Below are positions 21,201 to 33,556 of a stretch of 64,000 bases of DNA, piece by piece. The DNA is from Microglena sp. YARC (taxonomy: Eukaryota > Chlorophyta > Chlorophyceae > Chlamydomonadales > Chlamydomonadaceae), in contig CM039466.1 in assembly GCA_022414725.1 (NCBI GenBank), positions 39,696,771-39,760,770 of the forward strand, given 5' to 3'. Under the pieces are notes generated by a model, which was not told the DNA's origin, made no database searches, and worked only from the letters and a program-made list of their open reading frames with translations. The position numbers and the translations under genes were made by a program. Numbering within the stretch: the first letter of the stretch is position 1; each line of letters starts with the position of its first letter.

Positions 21201-24200
21201 GCTAAGGGGCCCCCGGTATTTTGTTGCAGCGTTTAGGGGAAACTCTGCCGGCTGGTCACTCTACGCCTTGTTGTTCATAGTCAGCACCTCCATTGATTGT
21301 GCAGCACTTGCTGCTCTTTCTCTGTAATATACAGCACGTGATGCTCAGGTTGGGGCCATAAGGTGTCTATATTTTATCCGAGTCCGCACTATATGGGGGA
21401 AACTCTCGCCTAGGTTCGGTCACACTGCCTGTTTACAAGCAGCACCCCATGCCCAGCACTTCTGCTCTTCTATCCTGTTATGGACAGGAACGTTTGATGT
21501 CCAGGTTTGGGCTTAAGTTGTGTATTTTTGTTGCCGTATGGGGAATCTGCAGGGGTCACACCCTGTATTACAAGCAGCACCCCATTGTGCCAGCACTTGC
21601 TAGCTCTTTCTCTGTTATGACTCAGAACGTGATGCTCAGGTTTGCTAAGGTGTTTTTTGCGGTTTATGCAGGATACTTGCCGGTTGGTCACACTGCCTGT
21701 TTACAAGCAGCAACCCCATGTTGCCCAAGCACTTGCCTGCTCTTTCTTTTAATGTAACTAATGAGGAACCAGACAGTCAATAAAAATGAGTCAAGAGTAA
21801 TCGAGAGAACTAAAAGAATTAAATTAAGTTAAAGCGCAAGGCCTGATGGGGCTGAAACTCGCGGTGCGGTCACATTCCTTTTACAAGCACACCAATGTGC
21901 CAGCACAGTGTGCTTGCTTCGTGCTGTTATGACAGAGTCTGTGTGTATGTCCAGTTTTGGCGCTAAGTAGTGTATTATGTTTGCGGTGTATGAGGTAAAC
22001 TCCGGCGCGGTGGGCACCACTGCCTGTTTTACAAGCAGCACCCCACTGTCGCCAGCACTGCTGATCCGTTTCCTCTTTGGATTATGACCAACCGTTGTAT
22101 GTCCAGGTTGGGCCTAAGGTATTATGTTTGCTGTTATGGTGGAAAACTTCTCGTTGTCACCACTGCTCTGTTTTACAAGCTAGCACCCCTCATTGCCAGC
22201 ATTGCTTGCTTCTTTTCTTCCTGTTTTGTTGTTATGACCAGAACTTGATGTCCCAGGTTTGGCTAGGTGTGGTTATTTTGTTGCGGTTATGGGAAACTTT
22301 TGCCGTGGGCACATCTTTCTGCATCTGTTTACAAAGCAGCCAACCCATGTGAGCAGCTACTTGCTTGGCTTCTTTCTTTTCTGTTATTGTATTTATCATG
22401 TGAAAGTGATCGTCCAGGTTGGCCGCTAAGGTGTATTTGATTCTGCGGTTATGGGGAAACCTGCGGTGGTCACACTGCTTGTTTACAAGCGCACCCATTG
22501 CCAGCACTTTGCTGCTCTTTCTCTGGTTATGAAAGAACGTGAGTCCGGTTGGGGCTAAGTGTATTTTGTTGCGGATGGGAAACTCTGCGGTGGTCACACT
22601 GCACTACCTGTTACAAGCAGGCACCCCATTTGTGCCCAGCACTTGCTGCCTTTTCTCATGTAGAAGAAGTGATTGTCCAGGTTTGGGCAAGGTGTATTGT
22701 GTTGCGGTTATGCGGAAACTCTGCTTGGTCACACTGCCTGTTTACAAGCAGCACCCCATGTGCCCAGCACTTGCTGCCTTCTCTGTTATGAACAGACACG
22801 TAGATGTCCGGTTTGGGCCTAAGGTGTGTTTGTTGCGGTTATGGGAAACTCTGCGCGGGTCACACTGCCTGTTTACAAGCAGCACCCATGTGCCCAGCAT
22901 TGCTGCTCTTTCCTCTGTTATGACAGAAGTGATGTCCAGTTGGGCAAGGTGATATTCATGTTGCGGTTATCGGGGAAACGTGCGGTTGGTCACACTGCCG
23001 TTTTACAAGCAGCACACCATGTGCCCAGCACTTGTGCTCTTTCTCTTGTTATGACAGAGCGTTGATGTCCAGGTTTGGGCTAGTTATTATGTTGCGGGTT
23101 ATGGGAAACTCTGCGGTCGTCACGACTTGCCTGTTTATCAAGCAGAACCCCATGTGCCCAGCACTTGCTGCTCTTTCTCTGTTATGACAGCAGCCGTTGA
23201 TGTTCCAGGTTTGGGCTCAAGGTGTATTCATTGTTGCGGTTATGGGAACCCGGTGGTCACAGCCGTTACAAGCAGCAACCCATGTGTCCCAGCACTTGCT
23301 GCTCTTTCATCTTTAATGACAGGAACGTGATAGTCCAGTTTGTGGCTAAGGTGTATTTTGTGCGTTATGGAAACTCTGCCTTGCGGTGTTCACACATGCC
23401 TGTTTACAAGCCAGCACCCCATTTGTCCAGACTTGATCCTCTCCTCTATCTCTGTTATGACCCAAGAACCTGGTGATGTCACCAGTTTGGCTTCCCTTTG
23501 CAGTAAGGATACGTACACTTATTATTTTGTGGCTGAGATTATAGAGAAAACTCTGCGGTGTCACAATGCCGTTTACAAGCAGCAACCTTCATTGTGTCCC
23601 AGCACTTGCTTCTCTTTCTCGTTGTCCTATGACAGCACGTGATGTCACGGTTTTGGATAACTCGTCTTAAGCAGGTACTGCGCGTGACGTATTTCGTTGC
23701 ATGTCTTACCTTATCGGGAACTCATCGTCGTGTTGATCCGAACTGCCTGTACAAGCACAGTCACACACCATGTGCCAAGTTGTCATCTTTCTCTCCTGTT
23801 ATTGAAGCAGAACGATGATTCGTCCAGATTGGGTAAGCGGTATGTATTTCCTCTGCGGTTATGGGGAAACTTGCGGGTGTCACACTTGCCTGCTTTACAA
23901 GCAAGCCAGCACCTCATGTGCCCAAGCACTTTTGCTGCTCTTTCTCTGTTATGACAGAAGCGTGATGTCCAGCGTTCTGGCCGGCCAAGGTGGTATTATG
24001 TTGCTGTTATTATTTGGAAAACTTAGCGGTTGTATGGTTCAACTGCTGTTTACAAGCAAGCACCCGTGCGCTTTTCCCAGCACTTGGTGCTCTTTCGGTG
24101 GTACCTATTAGACTAGAAGTGATGTCCAGTTGTGGGCTAAGGTTAATCTATGTCATTGGGCACAACACGGGATGGAAACTCTGCGCCAGCGTTCCCGGTC

Positions 24201-26770
24201 ACAACTGCCGTTACCAAGCAGCACCCCATGTGCCAGCACTTGCCTGCTCTTTTCTCTGTTATCGACAGAAGTATGTCCCATTTTGTGGACGCTCAAAGGT
24301 TGTGTTTGTACTGCCGGTATTATGAGACAAGGACACACCTCTAGCCACGCCACAATGCGGTAGGAAGGTGGGTCACACTGCACCTTGTTTACAAGCAGCA
24401 CCCCATGTGACCAGACCACCCTGCTGCCTTTCTCTTTATGACCAGATGACGTATGTCCAGTTGTGGCTAAGGTTGTATATTATTGTTGCGTTATGGGAAA
24501 CTCTGCGTGGTCAGCACTTGGATCCTGTTACAAGGCCAGACCCCACCGTCCGTGTGCCCAGATTGCTGACTCTTCTGTACGTTATGAAGCGCGTGATGTC
24601 CACAGGTTTGGGCTAAGAGTGTATTATTGTTGCGGTATGATGGGGAAACCTCGTACGGTCACATCTGCCTGTTTTACAACAGACCATCGTGCCACACTTC
24701 TGTCTTTCTGCTGTGTATGACAAGAGTCCGTGATGGTCCAGTTAATGTGCAAGGTGTTATTATGTTGCGGTTCTATGGTTGGGGGCAAATACTCTTTTTT
24801 GATGCGGTCGTCACACCCACCTGCCCTGTTTACAAGCAGCACTTATCCATGTGACCCAGCACTTGCTGCTCTTTCTCTGTTATGAAGAACGTGATGTGCC
24901 AGGTTGGGCTAGAGCTAAGGGTGAAGTTATATGTTGGAAAGGTAATGGGGAAACTCTGCAGGTGGTGCACACAACTGACTGTTTTACAAGCAGCAACCCC
25001 ATGTGACCCAGCACTTGCTGATCTTTCTCTGTTATGACAGAAAGCGTGATGTCCAGGTTTGGGCTAAAGGCTGTATTTTGTTGCGGATTCATGGGGAACT
25101 CTGCGGTGGTCACTGCCTGTTTACAAGCAGCACCCCATGTGCGCCAGCACTGCTGCTCTTTTCTGTTATGTTCATGATGTCAGACGTTTCAGGTCAGAAG
25201 GTGATAATTATGTTTTGCAGGGTATGGGGAAACTCTGCGGTGGTTACACTGCTGTTTACAAGCAGCAGACCCATGTGCCCAGCCACTTGCTGCTAAGGTG
25301 TATTTGTTCGGGTAGGGAAAACTTCTCTGCCTTGACAAGCGCACCATGACTTGCGCTCTTCTCTGTGTGATCAGAAAGCGTGATGTCCAGGGTTTGGGCT
25401 AAGGTGTATTTTGTTGCGGTTATCGGGAAACTCTCGGCACGGTCGAGAAAGGTGGTCACACTGCCTGTTTACGCAAGCAAGCACCCCCATGTGTCCAGCA
25501 CTTGCTGCTCTTTCTCTGTTATATGAAGAACGTGATGTCCAGGGTTTGGGCTAAGGTGTATTCATGGTTCCGGTTATGGGGAAACTCTGCGGTGGTCACA
25601 TTGCCTGTTTACAAGCAGCACCCCCATGTGCCCAGACTTGCTGCTCTTTAATCTCTGTTATGACAGAATCTGTTCGCGTGAGGTGTTCCAGGTTGTTGGC
25701 TGTGCGGTTATGGGAAACGTCCAGGTTTTTGCACCAGCACTGGCTCTTTTCTGACAGAAGGCGTGATGTCAGGATTGGGCTAGGTGTGGTCTTTGGGTGT
25801 TAAGGTTGTATTTTGTTGCGGTTATGGGGAAACTCTGCGGTGGTCACACTGCCTGTTTTACAAGCAGCACCCCATGTGCCCAGCACTTGTTGCTCTTTCT
25901 CTGTATGACAGAACGTGATGTCCAGTTTTTGGGCTAAGGTGTATAATTGATATTGTTGCGGTTTGGGGAAACTCTGCTCACACTTTGGTTACAAGCAGCA
26001 CCCGCTGTGCCCAGCACTTGCTGCTCTTTCTCTGTTATGACAGAACGTGATGTTCAGTCTTGGGCTAGGTGTATTATTAGGTTTGCAGGGTTACTGGGCG
26101 ATCTCTGTCACAACTGCCTGTTTACAAGCAGTACACCCATGTGTCCAGCACGTTGCTGCTCTTCTCTGTTTGTATAGACAGAACGTGATGTCAGGTTTGG
26201 GCTAAGGTGTATTTTGTTGCGGTTATGGGGAACACTGCCTGTTTCATGGTGACCAGCATGTGCTGCTCGTCCAGGAACTGTCCCTAAATTAGTTTGCAAC
26301 TTGCCCACCTCTCATGTTGTGCCCAGCAGCTCTTTCTCTGTTGACCAATGTCCAAAGGGTGATTAGCGAAACTGCACTGTTTGTGCCCAGAGCACGTTGT
26401 GCTCATTTCTCGGTGTTATGACAGAGCGTTGATGTCCCAGAGTTTGTGGCTAAGTGTATTATTGTTGCGGTATAGTCGGTTCTGCTGGTGACAACTGCCT
26501 GCTGTAATTTTGTTGCGGTTTATGGGGAATACGTCGCGTACACTGCCTGTTTTACAAGAGCACCAAATTCCAGCAAGCCACTCTTATGTGCCTAGTTTTA
26601 CACAGTCACACTAGTGATGTCAGGTTTGGGCAAAGGTGTATTATGTTGCGGTATGGGGAAACTCTGCGGTGTCTACTTGTGCCTGTTTACTTAGCAACAC
26701 CATGTGCCAGCACTTGCTGCTCTTTCTCTGTTATGAACAGAAGTGATGTCCAGGTTTTGGGCTAAGGTTG
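15263..26770. other. Indel-ridden, low-quality part of the satellite
   Basis: From about 15.26 kb single-base insertions and deletions appear in nearly every unit, then whole units become scrambled. From about 26.8 kb units are again close to consensus. Random indels dominating over substitutions are what uncorrected long reads give, not what satellite evolution gives. Open frames in this stretch are not meaningful. Confidence 0.8.
19475..20474. other. Assembly gap, exactly 1000 N
   Basis: A run of exactly 1000 N lies inside the satellite. The round length suggests a placeholder of unknown true size. Open frames crossing it are artefacts. Confidence 0.99.
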
Positions 26771-27764
26771 TATTTTTTGTTCGGTATGGGGAACTCTGCG
26801 GTGTCACACTGCCTGTTTACAAGCAGCACCCATGTGCCCAGCACTTGCTGCTCTTTCTCTGTTATGACAGAACGTGATGTCCAGGTTTGGGCTAAGGTGT
26901 ATTATGTTGCGGTTATGGGAAACTCTGCGGTGGTCACACTGCCTGTTTACAAGCAGCACCCCATGTGCCCAGCACTTGCTGCTCTTTCTCTGTTATGAAC
27001 AGAACGTGATGTCCAGGTTTGGGCTAAGTGGTGTATTATGTTGCGGTTATGGGGAAACTCTGCGGTGGTCACACTGCCTGTTTACAAGCAGCACACCATG
27101 TGCCCAGCACTTGCTGCTCTTTCTCTGTTATGACAGAACGTGATGTCCAGGTTTGGGCTAAGGTGTATTTTGTTGCGGTTATGGGGAAACTCTGCGGTGG
27201 TCACACTGCCTGTTTACAAGCAGCACCCCATGTGCCCAGCACTTGCTGCTCTTTCTCTGTTATGACAGAACGTGATGTCCAGGTTTGGGACATAAGGTGT
27301 ATTTTGTTGCGGTTATGGGGAAACTCTGCGGTGGTCACACTGCCTGTTTACAAGCAGCACCCCATGTGCCCAGCACTTGCTGCTCTTTCTCTGTTATGAC
27401 AGAACGTGATGTCCAGGTTTGGGCTAAGGTGTATTATGTTGCGGTTATGGGGAAACTCTGCGGTGGTCACACTGCCTGTTTACAAGCAGCACCCCATGTG
27501 CCCAGCACTTGCTGCTCTTTCTCTGTAACGGCGGAATGGGATGTTCAGGTTTGGTCTGAGGTGTATTGATGCTGATGCTGCTGATGCTGAAGCTAGTGCT
27601 GATGATTACATTTCCCTGGTGCTCAACTGGACTCCAAATGTGCCTGCCGCTTGACGAATTCAAAGAGGACATCCTGAACATAAACGTAACAAGAAAAAGA
27701 GGTTGCACCCCATATAAGTAGTGAAACGTTTCCTTGGTTTTCTGGGTACACAGTGCTCATTTAA

Positions 27765-28400
27765 GCGACACTCTGGCACTTCCACTTCACCCTTTACTCA
27801 TACTTCCACTTCACCCTTTATTCATACTTCCACTTCACCCTTTATTCATACTTCCACTTCACCCTTTATTCATACTTCCACTTCACCCTTTACTCATACT
27901 TCCACTTCACCCTTTATTCATACTTCCACTTCACCCTTTACTCGTACTTCCACTTCACCCTTTATTCATACTTCCACTTCACCCTTTACTCATACTTCCA
28001 CTTCACCCTTGACTCATACTTCCACTTCACCCTTGACTCATGCTTCCACTTCACCCTTTACTCATACTTTCACTTCACCCTTTACTCATACTTCCACTTC
28101 ACCCTTTACTCATACTTCCACTTCACCCTTAACCCATACTTCCACTTCACCCTTTACTCATACTTCCACTTCACCCTTTACTCATACTTCCACTTCACTT
28201 CCCCTTTACTCATACTTCCACTTCACCCTTTACTCATACTTCCACTTCACCCTTTACTCATACTTCCACTTCACCCTTTACTCATACTTCCACTTCACCC
28301 TTTACTCATACTTCCACTTCACCCTTTACCCATACTTCCACTTCACCCTTTACTCATACTTCCACTTCACCCTTTACTCATGCTTCCACTTCACCCTGTG
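27765..28400. repeat. 24-bp minisatellite, about 26 copies
   Basis: The unit is CCACTTCACCCTTTACTCAT plus ACTT. It gives a Ser/Thr-rich open frame on the plus strand that I reject as a gene. Confidence 0.95.
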
Positions 28401-28689
28401 TTGTATGTATGTTCCTGTCCAGGGGCTGCCCACTTGCCCAACTTGAATGATCAAGATTATTATAGATCGTCCAGGGGCTGGGTTAAAATTCATAGTTGAC
28501 CTGGCAATCCATGTTACATGCCCAATCTATATTACACACCCAAGCACAAACAATCACTCTACGGCACTGTGTGAGTGCTTACATTTCTGCCATATTGCCT
28601 TGAAAAATAGTACACCATGCCACAGGCGTGAGATTGAGGGAACCCTTCTGTTTGCATGCATGTGTACAAACTGGAGAATAGCTACCATG

Positions 28690-28895
28690 TTGGTTTTATT
28701 TGATTTTGCAGGCCCTCTGCGCCTGAGCTTGGAATGCCGCACTACAGCACGGAGGGAAGTTCTCTACCTCTTCCAAGGCTGCAAATCTGAGATTTGGTGA
28801 ACCCGGTTTCCTGGCCAGGGCTCGAACCTCAGACCCGTCTGATCGTTGACTGGGTAATACTATACCATGCAGCCCAGAGCTCGAAACTTGATACC
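28690..28895 (-). mobile_element. Candidate tRNA-derived SINE
   Basis: On the minus strand from about 28895 the text GGGCTGCATGGTATAGTATT has an A-box-like core (TGGTATAGTAT). About 40 bases later GGTTCGAGCCC matches a B box, followed by CTGGCCAGGAAACC. A non-tRNA body follows. No full cloverleaf can be drawn, so it is a tRNA-related repeat rather than a tRNA gene. Confidence 0.45.
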
Positions 28896-28944
28896 TTTCT
28901 GCCATATATTATATAATTAATTGATCACTCTGGCAAAAATTCAG

Positions 28945-29065
28945 GGCCCACGATGGTAAAACGATTGTTTAGGGTTCAGTTCATCACTGCTTTTTCTATT
29001 TAGCCGTTCCTAGCGTGGTTGGGCAAGTCCCTTTAGCCTATTTGGTCTACCCCTGGACTGTAACA
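28945..29065 (-). repeat. Family A dispersed repeat
   Basis: The copy includes GGTAAAACGATTGTTTAGGG, TTCAGTTCATCACTGC, TTGGGCAAGTCCCTTTAGCC and CTACCCCTGGACTGTAACAT, the family A sequence in minus orientation. Confidence 0.75.
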
Positions 29066-29194
29066 TACATACACATTACCTTTCTGACGCCGTAGGTCTT
29101 CCAAGTTTTTTCTCTCCTCAATCTGCAAAAACGCAAGGATGTCACTTCAGCGGCCAACAAGCAGATGCAGTAGGTTTTGGTCCTACAAACGAGC

Positions 29195-29268
29195 TTAGGC
29201 TTGGTTGGTGCAGTAGCACCAGCTTTGACTGGCAGGTCTGGGGTTCAAACCCATTCCTAGGTTCATGA
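29195..29268 (+). mobile_element. Second tRNA-like repeat head
   Basis: GGTTGGTGCAGTAGCACC resembles a D arm, CCAG...CTGG an anticodon stem, and GGGGTTCAAACCC a T arm with a B box. The acceptor stem is poor (CTTAGG against CCTAGG). It is followed by an A/T-rich stretch. Probably a SINE head or tRNA relic. Confidence 0.35.
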
Positions 29269-29289
29269 TTGCCAACCTGCCGCCTCGAT

Positions 29290-29760
29290 TTTTTTTATAT
29301 ATATACATGTATATTCCCCTCATCAAAACTGAAAATACATTACGCATGCTCCCTTCCCTTCCCTACTCTCTGTATATACCCCCCCTCCCCCCCCCCAGGA
29401 CCTACATGATCCCCTACTTTGCCCTAAATCTTCCTGCGCCCCATTGCCACCCCCTTGACACACACCCTCTTTCTCCCCCCTACCCCACCACCACCACCCA
29501 GCCATTTCTACCCTTGCTGTATGCTCCCTTCCCTTCCCCCCCATCTCGCCCACACACACAGAAACGTACACCATTTCCCCGTAACTCTACCCCTTCACTT
29601 CAGCAGCCCCCCCACCCTGTGTCACGCATGCATGCCATTCCAACCACCCCCAGAAAGACCCATATTATCCCCTACATTACCCGACCTCTCCCTACCCATC
29701 ACCCACCCACAACCACACAAACACAGCCATCCCCACGCAGGGTGGGCCACCCTTGACCCT
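29290..29760. repeat. C-rich polypyrimidine stretch
   Basis: Low-complexity C/T/A sequence (runs such as CCCCCCCTCCCCCCCCCC). The long Pro-rich open frames on the plus strand reflect composition. A similar stretch lies at 34.08-34.50 kb with shared phrases (TACATTACGCATGCTCCCTT against GTATCGCATGCCCCCTT). Confidence 0.7.
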
Positions 29761-29840
29761 CCCCCGAGAACCTGCGAACGCTTGCATAGCTATCGACCCC
29801 GCAGAGAAAACCATACCTGCGCGATCGCAAAGCTACATAC

Positions 29841-29911
29841 CTGAAGCTTGTTCTTCGCGCTCATTTCCCCGGTCGGGCCAATGGTGTTGACCGAAAATCC
29901 ATTTATCACCG
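29841..29911 (-). CDS. Isolated 71-bp exon, unknown gene
   Basis: This minus-strand stretch is bounded by the acceptor GATACCTTCCAG and the consensus donor CAG/GTATGT. The frame with two leading bases reads VINGFSVNTIGPTGEMSAKN plus KLQ. It could be a 3' exon of the EF-hand gene on the same strand 3.6 kb upstream, or of another gene. The frame alone does not decide. I do not recognise the peptide. Confidence 0.4.
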
Positions 29912-29946
29912 CTGGAAGGTATCATTGAACAAAATTTGCCTAACAG

Positions 29947-30207
29947 GTGCAACAGCTTCTGCAACTGTTGGACAGTAGTCATGAATCATCACAAATCCTG
30001 TTGCTTCTTGCACAACTCGAAGTCGAGGAAGGAAGGATCAATGGAGACAAATCTGTCACCCACTCGCTATCGCACAATTTGCCTCAGCAGATTTCTCGAT
30101 GCATTGGGAAGAGGCTGCAGACATCGAATGGGCGGTTTAAGGGCGAGAACGTTCAGCAAGAAGGAATGGCGACGAACGAATCGAGAAATTCAAAGAAGTG
30201 GCAATAA
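29947..30207 (+). CDS. Possible exon or fragment, unknown
   Basis: Behind CCTAACAG an 87-codon frame is open: VQQLLQLLDSSHESSQILLL at its start, ending in TAA. The first third is amphipathic and Leu-rich. There is no start codon and no downstream exon that I can attach. An overlapping frame also runs to 30283, so coding status is uncertain. Confidence 0.25.
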   Translation: MQQLLQLLDSSHESSQILLLLAQLEVEEGRINGDKSVTHSLSHNLPQQISRCIGKRLQTSNGRFKGENVQQEGMATNESRNSKKWQ

Positions 30208-30427
30208 CATTGCAAAGGCCATGCAATGGTGGGGAGATATGGCGCATCCAGTGCGCATTCGCGAGGCTAATGGTGGCTCTTGATTCAGTCCCTTTGGGCT
30301 GGTAAAGTTTGTCAAGTGAAGTTTGAACTTGTTGGTAGTACAGGACCGCAATTGTTCGTGCACACACCCTGCCCCCCGCCCCGGGCCCCTGCCCCTTGCC
30401 CCCCTGTGACACGAGGAACGAAAAAAA

Positions 30428-30530
30428 AAAAAAAAAAAAGCGAAAATCCCTGTATGTTTACATATATATAGATGTATGTATGTATGTATGTATGTATGTA
30501 TGTATGTATGTATGTATGTATGCATGTATG
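30428..30530. repeat. Poly-A plus (TATG)n tract
   Basis: A run of 19-20 A at 30.42-30.44 kb is followed by about 13 TATG units. The tract abuts a family A copy at 30530-30645, as at other family A loci. Confidence 0.9.
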
Positions 30531-30645
30531 TTAGAGTCCAGTGATAGGCTAAAGAGACTTGCCCACAAGTGATTGGAAGGGCTAAAAAAAACCTTGATTA
30601 ACTGGACCCAGACAATCGTTTTACCGACGGCTAATATAAAAGCTG
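30530..30645 (+). repeat. Family A dispersed repeat
   Basis: The copy reads GAGTCCAGTGATAGGCTAAA, GACTTGCCCACAAGTGATTG and CAATCGTTTTACCGACGGC, the plus-strand family sequence. Confidence 0.75.
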
Positions 30646-30649
30646 AAGG

Positions 30650-31225
30650 CAGTCATGCTTTCCTCCCATGGTTCCTCTTCCCCTTCCTCTCCCCCCCCTT
30701 TCTTTCCATGTGTGACTCATCAGTTCAATAAAGCGTGCTCAAGGAAATCACAGTTTCCTCCCATGATTTCCCTTCCTCTTCCCTATCATGTGTGACTCAT
30801 CAGTTAAATACACTATGCTCAAGGAAATCACAGTTTCATCGCATGATTCCCCTCCCTCTTCCCCACCCCCCTCTTTATTGCCATGTGTGACCCATCAGTT
30901 CAATAGAGCATGCTCAAGGAAATCACAGTTTCCTCCCATGGTTCCCCTTCCTCTTCCCCTCGCCCCTCTTCCTCTCCTCCCTCTTCCCCTCCTCCCTCGT
31001 CCCCTCCTCCTTCTTCCCTTTTCCCGTCTTCCCCTCCTCTCTCTTCCCCCTCCCTCTTCCTCTACTCCCTCTTCCCCTCCTTCCTCTCCCCTCCTCCCTC
31101 GTCCCTCCTCCCTCTCCCCTCCTCCCTCTCCCCCTCCTCCCTCTTCCCCTCCTCCCTCTTCCCTGTCATGTACAACTCACCAGTTGAACATGCTTCAGGA
31201 AATCACGGTTACCTCCCATGATGCC
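30650..31225. repeat. Minisatellite of about 90-bp units in a C/T-rich matrix
   Basis: Five copies of CATGCTCAAGGAAATCACAG, TTTCCTCCCATG and TGTGACTCATCAGTTCAATA are separated by CCTCTTCC-rich filler of growing length. Confidence 0.8.
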
Positions 31226-32030
31226 TGACAGAAACCTCTTGCGCTTGTATGCTGTAGACATCAAGGAGAAGGGGACCTGCAATGACGGTTGAGCATGATC
31301 AGGGGTGCCCATTAACAACCGGTGTTGTTAAAAGGAAACATATTGCTCCTGTATGCAGAACACATCAAAGAGATGGGGACCTAGATGATGGTGAGCATGA
31401 TGAGTGGCGTCCATTAACAACAAGTGCTGTTTAAATGAAGCATATTGCGCGTGTATGAAGAACACTTGAAAGAGAAGGAGACCTGCAATGATGTTTAGCA
31501 TGATGAGTAGCATCCGCATTGTTGTGTGCATTGTTGTTCTTTATGCTTGGAAGTGAAGTACACATCGAGGAGAAGGGGACCTGCAATGATGTTGAGCATG
31601 CTGAGTGTTGCCCTTTGTGTGTGTGTGTGCTGTTGTTCTTTATGTTCATAAGTGCAGTCAACATAAAGGAGAAGGGGATCGGCAATGATGGTTGAGCATG
31701 ATGAGGGCTGCCCTTTGTGTCTGAGAGTTGTTGTTATTATGTCCATTAGTGCAGTCAACATAAAGGACAAGGGGACCTGCAATGATGTTGGGCATGATGA
31801 GTGGTGCCCTTTGTATGTGTGTATGTGTGTATGTGTGTGCTGTTGTTATTTGTGCTTATAAGTGCAGTAGACATCGAGGACAAGGGGACCTGCAATGATG
31901 TTGAGCAAGATGAGGGGTGCCCTTTGTGTGTGTGTGTGTGTGTGTGCTGTTGTTCTTTATGCTCATAAGTGCAGTCAACATAAAGGACAAGGGGACCTGC
32001 AATGATGGTTGAGCAAAGTGAGTGGTGCCC

Positions 32031-32068
<38 letters not shown>

Positions 32069-32720
32069 GTTTTATATGTTCACAAGTGCCGTCAACATCA
32101 AGGAGAGGGGGACCTGCAATGATGTTGAGCATGATGAGGGGTGCACTTTTTGTGTGTGTGTTATTAGTGTTCATAAGTGCAGTCAACATCAAGGAGAAGG
32201 GGACCTGCTTTGGTTGTGAGCATGATGAGTGGCGTCCATTAACAAACAGTGTTGTTTAAAGGAAACATATCGTGCTTGAATGCAGTGGGCATTAAAGAGA
32301 AGGGGATCTAGATGATGGTGAGCATGATGAGTGGCGTCCATTAACAAGCAGTTTTTTTTTAACGGAAGCATATTGCGCTTGTATGCAGAACACATGAAAG
32401 AAAAGGGGGCCTGCAATGATGGTTAGCATGATGACTGCTGTCCATTTGTTGTTGTTGGCGTTGGCATTGGCATTGCTGTTGTTGTTGTTGTTGTTCTTGT
32501 TTTCGTTGTTGGTGTTGTTGGTGTTGGTGTTGGTGTTGGTGTTCTTGATGCACATAAGGACAAGGGTACAATGATGTTAAGCATAATGAGTGACGTCCAT
32601 TTGTTTGTTGCTGCTGGTGTTGGTGTTGGTGGTTGGTGGTGTGGTGTTTCTTGATGCTTCTGAGGAGAAGGGGACCTGCAATGATGTTAAGCATAATGAG
32701 TGACGTCTATTGTTTTGTTG
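31225..32720 (-). repeat. About 105-bp minisatellite, roughly 14 units, acceptor-edge type
   Basis: On the minus strand each unit has CTCAACATCATTGCAG, an acceptor-like sequence, then GTCCCCTTCTCCTTGATGTT (coding VPFSFMLTALMNI or variants), then a variable (CA)n, GTT-rich or oligo-A part. The source exon was not found with certainty. A related piece coding CSFMYEL lies at about 33.11 kb. Confidence 0.8.
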
Positions 32721-32835
32721 ATGTTTGTGCTGATGTTGGTGGTGTTGGTGTTGGTGGTGGTCTTGACGATCATAAGTCCCCTTGACTCCGTTTAGCCGCG
32801 GGCACATTTGGAGTCTAGTAGGGCACCAGGGAATG

Positions 32836-32837
32836 TG

Positions 32838-32874
<37 letters not shown>

Positions 32875-32875
32875 T
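32836..32875. repeat. (ATC)n microsatellite
   Basis: About 12 ATC units in tandem. Confidence 0.95.
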
Positions 32876-33121
32876 ATTGAAGTCCATTAGGGCACCAGGA
32901 AAAATAAAATCATCAACATCATTCACAATCCTGTGGTACATCTAAGATGAAGGACAAGACCATACATCTCAGGAATCACTTTGAACACCTTGAGTATCAC
33001 GTTGCATATCACCTTGCACATTGCCAGCACCAATCGTCCTATCTATAACCCTACTTATCACCCTACCCATGGATAGAGCATGACGAGTGGCATCCATTCA
33101 AAATCATGAGGTAGCTCGTAC

Positions 33122-33410
33122 ATGAAGGAACAGACCCAGACAATACCAGACCAACCCAGACCAGACCAGACCAGACCAGACCAGACAATACCAGACAATA
33201 CCAGACCAACCCAGACCAGACCAGACCAGACCAGACCAGACAATACCAGACCAGACCAGACCAGACCAACCCAGACCAGACCAGACCAGACCAGACCAGA
33301 CAATACCAGACAATACCAGACCAGACCAGACCTGACCATACCAGACAATACCAGACCAGAAAATACCAGACAATACCAGACCAGACCAGACCAGACCAGA
33401 CATATCAGGA
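33122..33410. repeat. (GACCA)n pentanucleotide array
   Basis: CCAGA/CAATA-type pentamers run for about 290 bp with slight higher-order grouping (ACCAGACAATACCAGA). Five-base periodicity makes all three frames of one strand open (QTRPDQTRPD). None is a gene. Confidence 0.95.
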
Positions 33411-33556
33411 ATCAATTTGAACACCTGACATGACAGGGGCTCTTATGCTGCTGAAAGCTTTGGGCTTGACCCAGTGGCTGGCTCATGGAGCTGGCTGGAT
33501 GCTGCCATGCGTAGCCCCCAAGAGAAATCATCCCTATCATCCCTCGAGATACCTAC

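Larger units (their letters stand above)
14321..27560. repeat. 132-bp satellite array
   Basis: The period is exactly 132 bp in the clean parts (GGGGAAACTCTGCGG at 14457, 14589, 14721). About 100 units would fit the span including the gap. Because 132 is a multiple of 3, one plus-strand frame stays open through many units and gives a 44-residue repeat (core GGHTACLQAAPHVPSTCC). I regard that as a by-product. On the minus strand a unit can be read as a 99-bp stop-free stretch plus a 33-bp GT...AG stretch that contains the only stop of that frame. Confidence 0.95.

Noticed and set aside
27721..28446. Ser/Thr-rich 241-codon frame
   Set aside because: It is a 24-bp minisatellite without other coding signals.
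28447..28800. 117-codon plus-strand frame
   Set aside because: It overlaps a tRNA-derived repeat candidate on the other strand and has no recognisable domain.
30788..31228. Ser/Pro-rich frames
   Set aside because: Composition only: they lie in a C/T-rich minisatellite.
33104..33433. QTRPD-type and SGLVW-type repeat proteins
   Set aside because: They come from a pentanucleotide array, which opens several frames at once.
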